Under the pieces are notes generated by a model, which saw nothing but the letters and a program-made list of their open reading frames with translations, was not told where the DNA came from and ran no database searches. The translations under genes were made by a program, and so were the position numbers. Positions 13,978 to 21,125 of a DNA stretch of 32,397 nucleotides are shown piece by piece; the first letter of the stretch is position 1; each line of letters opens with the position of its first letter. Source of the DNA: a virus. The stretch covers positions 1 to 32,397 of the IMG/VR virus record IMGVR_UViG_3300024262_000146, one strand, 5' to 3'.

Positions 13978-15744
13978 TTAGTTTAGATATAGATTAGCGA
14001 TTCTGACTGCTGTCATAGTAGAACCAGCAGCTCCAGCAGTTCCTGTTCCACCACCACCTGTGGCTCCACCTCCTCCACCACCACTACCTACCCCACCAGC
14101 AGAACCATTACCTCCTGAATAGTTACCACCAGTTCCACCGTTACCTTGTGCAGATGCAGCTCCACCTCCCCCTGCTGAGTTTGTACCTCCTCCTCCAGCA
14201 GCGCCTGCTCCTCCTAACATAGAGTAAGTACCACTATCGGTAGTAAGTGTGTTGTAGTAAACAATTACAGAGCCAGCAGCACCTCCACCTCCACCACCAC
14301 CTGAATTTGAAGCACCTGCAGTTCCTGATGTGTTTATAATTCCTGTAAAATTATATGCACCAGCACATTCAATAATAAGACCAGCACCACCACGACCACC
14401 AGCAGCGGTTCCTCCATTTCCTCCTCCCGAACCTACAAGTAATCTAGCACCCTCACCTTGTTGTAGTTGCCAAGTATTGTTTGTGTAATAAACAGGCAGT
14501 GTCGAACCTCCAGCTCCTCCAGTATTTCCTGATGAGTTTTTTCCATTTGGTGTTAAAGAACCATCTACATAGAAGTTAAATCCTGATGTGTTTGCGGCAG
14601 CTCCTCCACCCCTTAAATCAAGAGTTGCTGAGATTGTTACAGCTCCCTGTGAACGTAGAATCAAAAGTGTACCAGTTGAAGCTGGATTCGATACTGTCAC
14701 ATTGTTTGTAACGATATTTATGCTTGTGTAGTTTTTTACTACAATGTTTGCTCCTCCTAAATCAATGTCTACTGTTCCTCCTGATGTGTCTAGAGCACCA
14801 TCAGCTCCTGTACCACCAAACTTTTTAAGAGCACCGTTTGTTTCTGTTAGAAATTTGTTTGAAGAAGATGGTGTACCGAAATCGCCACCACCTGCCATAG
14901 CATCTCTTTCTGCTCCTGTTGGGATTGAATAAGCTTTAAATTCCAATGAAATAGAAGTTGTTGATGTTGCTACTCCGATAGAGATTTTAGGTGTTCCTGC
15001 TGATGTTGATACTCCCCCTGCTGTTGATGACAAATAATAAAGTGTATCTGCTGTTAGTCCTGTAAATGAAGCACAAGTACCTGATAATTGAACTCCTCCT
15101 GAGATAGCGTTTCCTGCTGTTCCTGCTCCAAGAGCAACTCCTAGTTGTACTTTATCGTATGTAGTTGAATCGTCTGCATCTGCTTTCCACCATCTAGAAT
15201 CTGAAGCTTTAAGATAGACGATATCTCCTGTTGCGACTGTTTCTCCTGCTGTTTGTGAAGCTAGAATTATTCTATCTGCATTAACTGTTCCTCCTGATAC
15301 AACTGAATCTACATAACCTTTTGTTGCAAGTTGACCTGCTGATGAAAGTGTTGGATTTGATGTGTAAGCAAGTGGTGCTGTTGGGTCAATAGTTCCTTGA
15401 CCTCTAAAGATATTTGAAAGTGCAGACAAGATAGAGTGGTCTGAAATGATTACATTAGCTCCGATTCTGTGTGCTTTTTGTGAATTTGCTGTAAGTACAC
15501 CTTGTGCAGACACAGAATACACACTAGATACTGTCTTGGTTGCGTTGTTTAGTTGTCCTACAAGATATTGTTTTGCTGATGCATTGTCTCGGTCAATCGT
15601 GAAGCAACATGTTCCGTTTGGTACAGTATTTCCATCTGCATCTAGTACAGATTGAATCGTAAATGATGTTGCGCCTACTGAAATTGCGCCACTAAGTTGC
15701 GTTTGGAAGTCACTTACTATGATTGGTATATCTTGTTCTGCCAT
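13978..15744 (-). CDS. tail adhesin with long glycine-rich C-terminal domain (588 aa)
   Basis: Residues about 1-110 form a virion-anchoring type N-terminus (IIVSDFQTQLSGAISVGATS, HRIGANVIISDHS). Residues about 130-280 form a beta-rich part with TKGYVDSVVSG, a common fiber motif. From about 380 to the end the protein is dominated by runs of Gly (GGGGGGGAAGS, GGGGGGATGGGGTG) with interspersed Ala, Ser and Asn, ending in RIANLYLN. Polyglycine sheets or polyglycine-II helices form host-binding tips in some phages, such as the S16 gp38 adhesin. A similar fold here is inference. It has its own near-consensus promoter (TTAACA-N17-TATAAT) only nine bases before the ATG. Confidence 0.75.
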   Translation of the reverse strand: MAEQDIPIIVSDFQTQLSGAISVGATSFTIQSVLDADGNTVPNGTCCFTIDRDNASAKQYLVGQLNNATKTVSSVYSVSAQGVLTANSQKAHRIGANVIISDHSILSALSNIFRGQGTIDPTAPLAYTSNPTLSSAGQLATKGYVDSVVSGGTVNADRIILASQTAGETVATGDIVYLKASDSRWWKADADDSTTYDKVQLGVALGAGTAGNAISGGVQLSGTCASFTGLTADTLYYLSSTAGGVSTSAGTPKISIGVATSTTSISLEFKAYSIPTGAERDAMAGGGDFGTPSSSNKFLTETNGALKKFGGTGADGALDTSGGTVDIDLGGANIVVKNYTSINIVTNNVTVSNPASTGTLLILRSQGAVTISATLDLRGGGAAANTSGFNFYVDGSLTPNGKNSSGNTGGAGGSTLPVYYTNNTWQLQQGEGARLLVGSGGGNGGTAAGGRGGAGLIIECAGAYNFTGIINTSGTAGASNSGGGGGGGAAGSVIVYYNTLTTDSGTYSMLGGAGAAGGGGTNSAGGGGAASAQGNGGTGGNYSGGNGSAGGVGSGGGGGGATGGGGTGTAGAAGSTMTAVRIANLYLN

Positions 15745-15753
15745 ATATTTATA

Positions 15754-15782
15754 ATTATACTACTTTTTTTAATGCTTGTTAA
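15754..15782 (-). promoter_or_regulatory. sigma70-type promoter with leaderless spacing for the adhesin gene
   Basis: The minus strand has TTAACA (15777-15782), a 17-bp spacer and TATAAT (15754-15759), matching the consensus at 11 of 12 positions. Only nine bases lie between the hexamer and ATG 15742-15744, so the transcript would have a leader of at most a few bases. The upstream part overlaps the stop codon of the nozzle gene. Confidence 0.7.
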
Positions 15783-17650
15783 TAATTTGGTTCTGCTAAA
15801 TCTGTAATTGTTCCATCATTGATAGATACATTTTGCTTTTGTCGAAACTTCTTTGGAATTTTATTTTCGTAAGTCCAAATATCAAAATCCACTTGGTTTT
15901 TAATTGACACATAACCAAATCCTTGTGCTACAAATTTTAATGCTCGTACTCTAAACTTTGGTGTTTTTATTTTTAGAGATACAAGGTATGGATAAGCAAG
16001 AGTTGTACCTTCACCCCCAACTACACCGTCCCCAATTAGGTTATAACCAATAGTGTCTGGGTTATCTGTGTCTACATATCCTGCATCTCCTGACACATTA
16101 CCTATTAAAGTATCAGTTCCATCATCAAAGTTGGCGTACACATTGTAACTTTGTCCTCTTGCAATAAGCCCTCTTAAAATAAGTCTTTTATATTTTTTAA
16201 GTTTAGTGTTATCTCCGAAGTCATCACTCTTTGAAGTAATAAAGTTTTCTAGTACATTTCCTAAATCATCAAACCCTGAGAATGTTTGGTACACAGATTG
16301 TGTAAGTGAATCCCCTGTATAAAGTACTCCTCCGTCTTGTGCAAAAGATTTTACTTGAAAAGGAACAATGTCGACTGTTTCATTTATAAAATCACATACT
16401 AAAACTCTGTTGTTAGCATCTGCTGTTTTTGTTTTGCAAGATACCAAAACATAATTTCCGTATGAGAATAAAACAACATCATCAAATACATAGTCTGCAA
16501 ATTTAAAGTGTGCAAACTTCTCTACCAAGTCAAAGTTATCCCCAATAGCATTTCTAGTAATCATTCTCATAACAGGGTCTTCTCTGTTTGATGTATCAAG
16601 TAACAAAATACCAAGTGATGTTGCAATACCTGCTGTTGAAGTAAGAACACCTACATTGTTTCTAAATACTTCGTTAGTTGCATCTAAATCGTCATCTGAA
16701 ATATTTAAAGAATAAATACTATTTGCTTTTAGTGAGTAATAAATCCCCTCCAAAACTAATACTTGCTGAATCTTATCTCCACCAATATCTTGTCTAAATG
16801 TAAAACCTTCTGATTGTATTCGGGGAGCTGACTTTGTAAAGTCTGTAACACCCTTTTCGTTCGAATTTTCCCATTGATAATTGGCTGTTCCTGCGCCTGA
16901 TTGTCCTGATATAGTAAATGCACCAGTGGTGTAGTTAATCGTGCCTGTTGAGCCCAATGAGCCTGTTAGAACACCATTGTAGTTGTCGGTAAAGACTTCT
17001 CCTGATGAGGTGTGGGTAATCTGTACTACAAAACAAGTTCGTGTAGCTCCTCCTGCCTTAAATGCGAGTGTTCCTGACGCAACATTTGTAATTGATTCTC
17101 CTGATACCACTGTATATACCACAGAGTTTTGTGCATCAGTATAAGAACCATATAGACCTGTTGGGTCTTCTGGTCTACCCCATAAAATAGTTCTACTTTT
17201 ATCAATAAAGCCAAGCCCTTTGAAGTTCTTTGTGCTGTCGTAGAGTGATGTATATGAAGCTGGGTTAGCAGTAACTATCTTGTAGATGCCGTCTGTAGAG
17301 AAAATATACACAAACGCTCCTGCAACTGAGGAGTAGTTAGTAAAAGTAATTGGTGCATCTTCTGTAAGTCCTGTAATGACATCTTGCCAAGCAGAACCAT
17401 CATAGTATTGAACCTTTGTACCTACTTTTGAGAATAAAACTGTATCTCCGTTTACTTTGTATGCTCTATGAATAATAGCATTTCCAGCTGCACCTGATGC
17501 TCCTAGCAACGCTCTTGCTCGTGAGATTTCCATAGCACCATCTTTTGTAAGCCAACCAAGAGAATCAGAAAATGAATCATCTTTGATAATTTCCTTATCA
17601 AATTTATTGTGAGTTCCACTTAAAAATGCTTTGATTTCTCTTTTATTCAT
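15779..17650 (-). CDS. beta-propeller tail nozzle / stabilisation protein (623 aa)
   Basis: This 623-residue protein is almost wholly beta-strand. It has repeated hydrophobic-aromatic blades such as GDTVLFSKVGTKVQYYDGS, GAFVYIFSTDGIYKI and GNYVLVSCKTK. These are typical of nozzle (tail tubular B or gp10-like) beta-propellers in short-tailed phages. An insertion at about 190-270 (GEVFTDNYNGVLTG, GTINYTTGAF) looks like an added beta domain. It is translationally coupled to the adaptor gene (TAATG overlap). It would close the portal channel and carry the fibers. The family call rests on fold signature, length and gene order. Confidence 0.7.
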   Translation of the reverse strand: MNKREIKAFLSGTHNKFDKEIIKDDSFSDSLGWLTKDGAMEISRARALLGASGAAGNAIIHRAYKVNGDTVLFSKVGTKVQYYDGSAWQDVITGLTEDAPITFTNYSSVAGAFVYIFSTDGIYKIVTANPASYTSLYDSTKNFKGLGFIDKSRTILWGRPEDPTGLYGSYTDAQNSVVYTVVSGESITNVASGTLAFKAGGATRTCFVVQITHTSSGEVFTDNYNGVLTGSLGSTGTINYTTGAFTISGQSGAGTANYQWENSNEKGVTDFTKSAPRIQSEGFTFRQDIGGDKIQQVLVLEGIYYSLKANSIYSLNISDDDLDATNEVFRNNVGVLTSTAGIATSLGILLLDTSNREDPVMRMITRNAIGDNFDLVEKFAHFKFADYVFDDVVLFSYGNYVLVSCKTKTADANNRVLVCDFINETVDIVPFQVKSFAQDGGVLYTGDSLTQSVYQTFSGFDDLGNVLENFITSKSDDFGDNTKLKKYKRLILRGLIARGQSYNVYANFDDGTDTLIGNVSGDAGYVDTDNPDTIGYNLIGDGVVGGEGTTLAYPYLVSLKIKTPKFRVRALKFVAQGFGYVSIKNQVDFDIWTYENKIPKKFRQKQNVSINDGTITDLAEPNY

Positions 17651-18264
17651 TAGATTATTTGAAGTTTACTATTCCACATAGCCATATTGTTCATATATCT
17701 TTCTGATTCTGCTCTATTCATTCCTGCCATTGCTGCTGCTCTATCTGACATTTGAATAATAGTGTCTTGAATAGCCATATCGTATGCAAACTTTTTATGG
17801 AATCTATCAGGGAATACTGGTTCTGTGTCTAGCGTTAATTCTGCTGGTACTTTTACATAATCAAACTCGTAACTAGTATCTGTTGGTGTTTGTGTAAATA
17901 CTATTTTGTTGTTTGCCATATCAAGATATGCGTAACCAGAAGCATTACGATATTGTCTTCGTTCTGAAAAGTTTACAACTCGGTATGGTTGATATGTTGA
18001 ACCTACAAAGATAACAGGTTGAGTATTTTCTGTTGTTGTTCCATTGTAATTATGATTAGTAAACAAGTAAGAGAAGTCAGCTGGTAGGGTAATTTCGTTG
18101 TTTACAATAGTACCTGTTGCACTTGTTTTAAATATTTCCCAAGTTCTATCTGATGCACATTGAAGATAAACATCATTTAAGAGTTGTAGTTCTTCTGTTG
18201 AAGATAACTCTGTTGAGTCGTCTACTTGAAGTCTGAAGGCGTTGATTATGTTCTGTCCTGTCAT
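17650..18264 (-). CDS. head-to-tail adaptor protein (204 aa)
   Basis: The 204 residues contain a helical start (NIINAFRLQVDDSTELSSTE), followed by a beta part (EITLPADFSYLF, QPYRVVNFSERRQY) and a C-terminal helical pair (FPDRFHKKFAYDMAIQDTII). This resembles the P22 gp4 / T7 gp11 type adaptor ring that binds below the portal. The position between capsid and nozzle genes is the classic one. It is preceded by two stem-loops that separate it from the capsid gene, so its mRNA level may be lower than that of the capsid. Confidence 0.7.
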   Translation of the reverse strand: MTGQNIINAFRLQVDDSTELSSTEELQLLNDVYLQCASDRTWEIFKTSATGTIVNNEITLPADFSYLFTNHNYNGTTTENTQPVIFVGSTYQPYRVVNFSERRQYRNASGYAYLDMANNKIVFTQTPTDTSYEFDYVKVPAELTLDTEPVFPDRFHKKFAYDMAIQDTIIQMSDRAAAMAGMNRAESERYMNNMAMWNSKLQII

Positions 18265-18284
18265 TTTAATTTCTTATGGATAAA

Positions 18285-18329
18285 GTACAAGGTATCTTCC
18301 CTGTACCCTACCCACAATGTGGGTTAGGG
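18285..18329 (-). terminator. double hairpin after the capsid gene (attenuator or terminator)
   Basis: On the minus strand CCCT-A-ACCCAC pairs with GTGGGT-AGGG (18306-18329), ten base pairs with one bulge and a 3-nt loop. It is followed at once by GTACAGG...CC(T)TGTAC (18285-18306). There is no U-tract, so partial termination, RNA processing or mRNA stabilisation is more likely than full termination. It lies between the stop of the capsid gene (18336) and the adaptor start. Confidence 0.6.
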
Positions 18330-18335
18330 AATTAA

Positions 18336-19541
18336 CTATGCTGCGATTTTTACGTTTAGGAATTGTTGTGCTCCATCGTTGAACGTTTTGAACCCATACA
18401 ATGCGTCTGCAAGTACGTTAGTTGCTCTCTGTTTTGGTTCATCTCTCATTTCCATATCTACTTGGTCTTGGATAACTACGTCGATTGCTCCTTTCTTTCC
18501 AAAGTAACAAGAGATGTAATTTGATGTCCAAGCATCTGTCGCGTCTGTCAAAGTTTCTGCTACTGTCAAACGACCAGCTCCTTTTCCTACGATTGTAAGA
18601 GTGTTTGCTGTGTCATCGTTAGTTGCAACGATTCTAGCGTTTGTAAGGATAGCTCGGTTAGCTGCTGATACTTCAAAGTATCCAGTTGCTGAGTCTTGTC
18701 CTGTTGCTGAGCCGTTGATTGCGTTAGCAATAATTGCTCGTGTAGCATCTGCTGAACCTGCAACATCAAATTCTCCTGCTACTGCTGGTGTTGCTTTTGC
18801 TGTGAATGTAACCCCTTCAACTGAGATAGTATCGTCTGCTGTTACGTTAGTTGCTAGTGAAAGCACTGCTGTTCCAGTTAGATTTTCTGATACATACACT
18901 TCTGCTGTTGATACTGTTCCTGTGTAACCGTTTGCGTATGTAGAACCTGCTAGGTCAATATTCTTTCCTAATAGGTATTCTGTCATAGAAGCTGCTGCGT
19001 ATGAGTCAACTACAAAACATAGGTTTGTTAATGTTTGGTTGTTAGCTCGTAGCTTTGCTGGTGCTCGTGATACAAGTTGTGGAACTGTTGTAGAAGATAG
19101 TGTGATAGCTACTCCTGATGAAGTTGTAGCTGTAAGGTCTCCAGTATCGAATGTACTGAAAGCGTTTACAGTTTCTCCAAGAATATCTGCATCAATAAAT
19201 TCTGCTAGTTTGTGTGCAACTTTAGCTCCTAGAACTGTTGCAGGTGAAAGTGGTCCAGCTTGTACTTTCTCATATACTGAGATAGCAAATGTTGTTCCAT
19301 ACTTTTGGTCAACTGCTAGTAATTCTTCAGAGTCTGTAATTGAGTCAACTGTTCGGTCTGAACCAATAGTTACTGAACGAACTAGTACGTTTGCGATATC
19401 GTACTTGATTCTTGTAACTGATTCTCCGTATCGAAGACCACTTCTTAATGTTGTGTTTGCTACTTTAAGTCCAACTAGGACTTTTTGGAAAATGTCTTGA
19501 TATGAATCTGAGAACACTTCCTTGAAATTGTCTAAAGCCAT
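18336..19541 (-). CDS. major capsid protein (401 aa)
   Basis: Length, position after the scaffold gene, and the HK97-like start (MALDNFKEVFSDSYQDIF ... GLRYGESVTRIKYDIANV) support the major coat protein. The P-domain/A-domain pattern includes VAHKLAEFIDADIL, LTNLCFVVDSYAAAS and a C-terminal EPKQRATNVLADALYGFKTF. Residues about 215-335 contain a separate Ala/Thr/Gly-rich beta insert (LSLATNVTADDTISVEGVTF, ATRAIIANAINGSATG), as found in some P22-like coat proteins. About 60 copies per face group would form the head. A promoter candidate with a 7-nt leader precedes the gene, and a double hairpin follows it, giving it an independent expression unit. Confidence 0.85.
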   Translation of the reverse strand: MALDNFKEVFSDSYQDIFQKVLVGLKVANTTLRSGLRYGESVTRIKYDIANVLVRSVTIGSDRTVDSITDSEELLAVDQKYGTTFAISVYEKVQAGPLSPATVLGAKVAHKLAEFIDADILGETVNAFSTFDTGDLTATTSSGVAITLSSTTVPQLVSRAPAKLRANNQTLTNLCFVVDSYAAASMTEYLLGKNIDLAGSTYANGYTGTVSTAEVYVSENLTGTAVLSLATNVTADDTISVEGVTFTAKATPAVAGEFDVAGSADATRAIIANAINGSATGQDSATGYFEVSAANRAILTNARIVATNDDTANTLTIVGKGAGRLTVAETLTDATDAWTSNYISCYFGKKGAIDVVIQDQVDMEMRDEPKQRATNVLADALYGFKTFNDGAQQFLNVKIAA

Positions 19542-19548
19542 TGTGTTA

Positions 19549-19577
19549 TTTATAATTTATTTAATAAGGTTTCTAAA
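19549..19577 (-). promoter_or_regulatory. promoter candidate just before the capsid gene
   Basis: TTTAGA (19572-19577), a 17-bp spacer and TATAAA (19549-19554) lie on the minus strand, with seven bases to the capsid ATG. A perfect AGGTTT/AAACCT hairpin (19567-19580) covers the -35 and could act as an operator or RNA element. The leader would be absent or one base long. The match is moderate (4 of 6 and 5 of 6). Confidence 0.45.
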
Positions 19578-19594
19578 CCTCATCAATATAAACT

Positions 19595-20305
19595 TTAAAT
19601 ATTCAAGTTCTTCATAACGTAGTCTCGGTATTCTTTATGCAGTTTAGGGTCAGCTTTTATTTTTGCATATACTTCAGGGTTTCCTGCTTCTGCAAAGTTT
19701 ACTGTTTCATCACCTCTACCACCGTTAGGTTGAGCTGTTTCCATAGTTTTCTTACCTTGTACTGTATGTCCGTATACCTCCTCTACTAGTTGTGGCATTG
19801 TCTTATTAGCGTTCTCTGGGCTTGTTGCTAATTGCTTTAAAATTTCTTTATTGGCAATGTCCTTTAAATAAGGCATTGATTCAATAGTTTTGTTGTAAAG
19901 GTCATCAAACTTCTTGCTTTGAGATTCTCTTTTAGAAATGTTTTCCAACTCTGATATTTTAGTTGAATATTTTTCCTCAAATTTGTTAACCGTTGATGAT
20001 TCTACTGCGTTTGCCAATTTCTTGATAAAATCTGAGTCTACATCTGGGTACTCATTGATGATTGTGTCTATTGATGAGTTGCTTATAACTGATTCACTTT
20101 TTGAGTTCTTCAAGTCTTTAAGCTCTTTTTTTAGTTCAAGGAAAAGTTCGATAGGAACAGTTTTTGGCTTTTCTTTTCGAGGAGCTACCTCTACTTCCTT
20201 TCCAATAACTTCCCCAAGAGTTTCCTCTTGTTTAGCTTCTTCTTGTACTTCTTCTGCACCTTTTATTTCCTCTTGTGCCTGAGTATTTTCTTCATTTGTT
20301 GTCAT
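19595..20305 (-). CDS. scaffolding-like protein (236 aa)
   Basis: This is an acidic, highly charged helical protein of 236 residues. It has a Glu/Gln-rich disordered N-terminus (EEIKGAEEVQEEAKQEET), a coiled-coil middle (LFLELKKELKDLKNSKSES) and a basic C-terminal segment (HKEYRDYVMKNLNI) of the kind that binds coat protein. Position directly upstream of the capsid gene fits internal scaffold proteins. No protease motif is visible, so scaffold exit without cleavage is likely. The call rests on composition and order. Confidence 0.7.
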   Translation of the reverse strand: MTTNEENTQAQEEIKGAEEVQEEAKQEETLGEVIGKEVEVAPRKEKPKTVPIELFLELKKELKDLKNSKSESVISNSSIDTIINEYPDVDSDFIKKLANAVESSTVNKFEEKYSTKISELENISKRESQSKKFDDLYNKTIESMPYLKDIANKEILKQLATSPENANKTMPQLVEEVYGHTVQGKKTMETAQPNGGRGDETVNFAEAGNPEVYAKIKADPKLHKEYRDYVMKNLNI

Positions 20306-20373
20306 ATACTTTATTTAAATGGTTAGTCCCATTGTAGTTGCTTAACCGTGAACTACTTACCGTACTTAATAAT

Positions 20374-20382
20374 ATTATACCA
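20374..20382 (-). promoter_or_regulatory. extended -10 promoter for the scaffold-capsid unit
   Basis: The minus strand contains TGGTATAATATT, a perfect TATAAT at 20374-20379 preceded by TGG (extended -10). The -35 region is weak. The predicted leader is about 60 nt. The hexamer is followed by ATATT, as in the element at 23264. It lies downstream of the 20405-20427 hairpin. Confidence 0.55.
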
Positions 20383-20404
20383 CAGAAGTGTTTTGCGTGG
20401 TAAT

Positions 20405-20427
20405 CAAGAGGCACATAATGCCCCTTG
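20405..20427 (-). terminator. terminator-like hairpin before the scaffold promoter
   Basis: CAAGGGGCA pairs with TGCCTCTTG (one G-U) around a TTATG loop, 9 bp. There is no U-tract after it (ATTACC), so termination would be weak or need a factor. It begins 12 nt after the stop of the 84-residue gene, a place where it could reset transcription before the scaffold-capsid promoter. Confidence 0.5.
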
Positions 20428-20438
20428 TTACAACACAA

Positions 20439-20693
20439 TTACTCTACTGATTCTTCGATAACCTTTCTAATATCTCCTGCTCCTGTTATTTTCTTAACCA
20501 TTTCTAGTTTTTCTTTTAACTGACAAGATAAAGAAATGTAATTATTTAGGTTAGGATTATTTAATTCTGCAACAAACTTAAACATCATATCGTTAATGTC
20601 TTTGTTCAACGCTTTAACAATTAGTTTTCCTGCGTTTGAATTAGAAAACTTCTCAATCTCAATTATTTCTTGTAGGTCTTTATCTTTACTCAT
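20439..20693 (-). CDS. small helical protein between portal and scaffold (84 aa)
   Basis: This 84-residue, all-helical protein has EIEKFSNSNAGKLIVKALNK and SLSCQLKEKLEMVKKITGAG. I recall similar small proteins, 'WxxSxGGKxL' followed by a heptad helix, in the head modules of other short-tailed phages, without assigned function. The start overlaps the end of the preceding gene by 8 nt. A head-assembly or minor packaging role is inferred from its location. Confidence 0.6.
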   Translation of the reverse strand: MSKDKDLQEIIEIEKFSNSNAGKLIVKALNKDINDMMFKFVAELNNPNLNNYISLSCQLKEKLEMVKKITGAGDIRKVIEESVE

Positions 20694-21123
20694 AAGATTC
20701 TGGGTTAGCCTTTGTAAATCCTATTTTAATAGGTTTTGGGATATCAAGAGCTTTGTGGATAACATCTAGTTCTTCTTCATACTCTTTGATAAGAGCTTCT
20801 CGTTCTTCCAACATTTTAGTGTTGTTATCGATTTCAATATCTTCTTTAATCCATAGGAATAGAGTTGCTAATACTCCATTAGGATTTTCTTTCTTCTTAA
20901 TAGAATCAACAATCTTTTTAATATCTTTATGGTTTTCTTCGATGTTAGTTTGTTTTGCTTTTGAAAGTTCAATAGTTGATTTCTTTTCTTGTATTTCTTG
21001 CTCTACTTTTAGTTTGTGGTCATACACTTGTTTAAGTGAAAACTCTGCAACAAGTCCTGTTTTACTTACAATAGTTTCTTGTGTATCGTTGTCGTCTTTT
21101 TTTACAATTTTATATTCGTACAT
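20686..21123 (-). CDS. coiled-coil protein in head module (145 aa)
   Basis: The 145 residues are mostly a long charged coiled coil (FSLKQVYDHKLKVEQEIQEK, NNTKMLEEREALIKEYEEEL), with a beta-like start (MYEYKIVKKDDNDTQETIV) and a short C-terminal tail. I recognise no family. It lies two bases downstream of the portal stop and overlaps the next small gene. A structural role inside the head or a chaperone is possible; nothing catalytic is visible. Confidence 0.6.
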   Translation of the reverse strand: MYEYKIVKKDDNDTQETIVSKTGLVAEFSLKQVYDHKLKVEQEIQEKKSTIELSKAKQTNIEENHKDIKKIVDSIKKKENPNGVLATLFLWIKEDIEIDNNTKMLEEREALIKEYEEELDVIHKALDIPKPIKIGFTKANPESYE

Positions 21124-21125
21124 AT

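Noticed and set aside
19039-19500. 153-residue plus-strand ORF opposite the capsid gene
   Set aside because: Shadow of the capsid coding sequence; no start signal and no plausible protein features.
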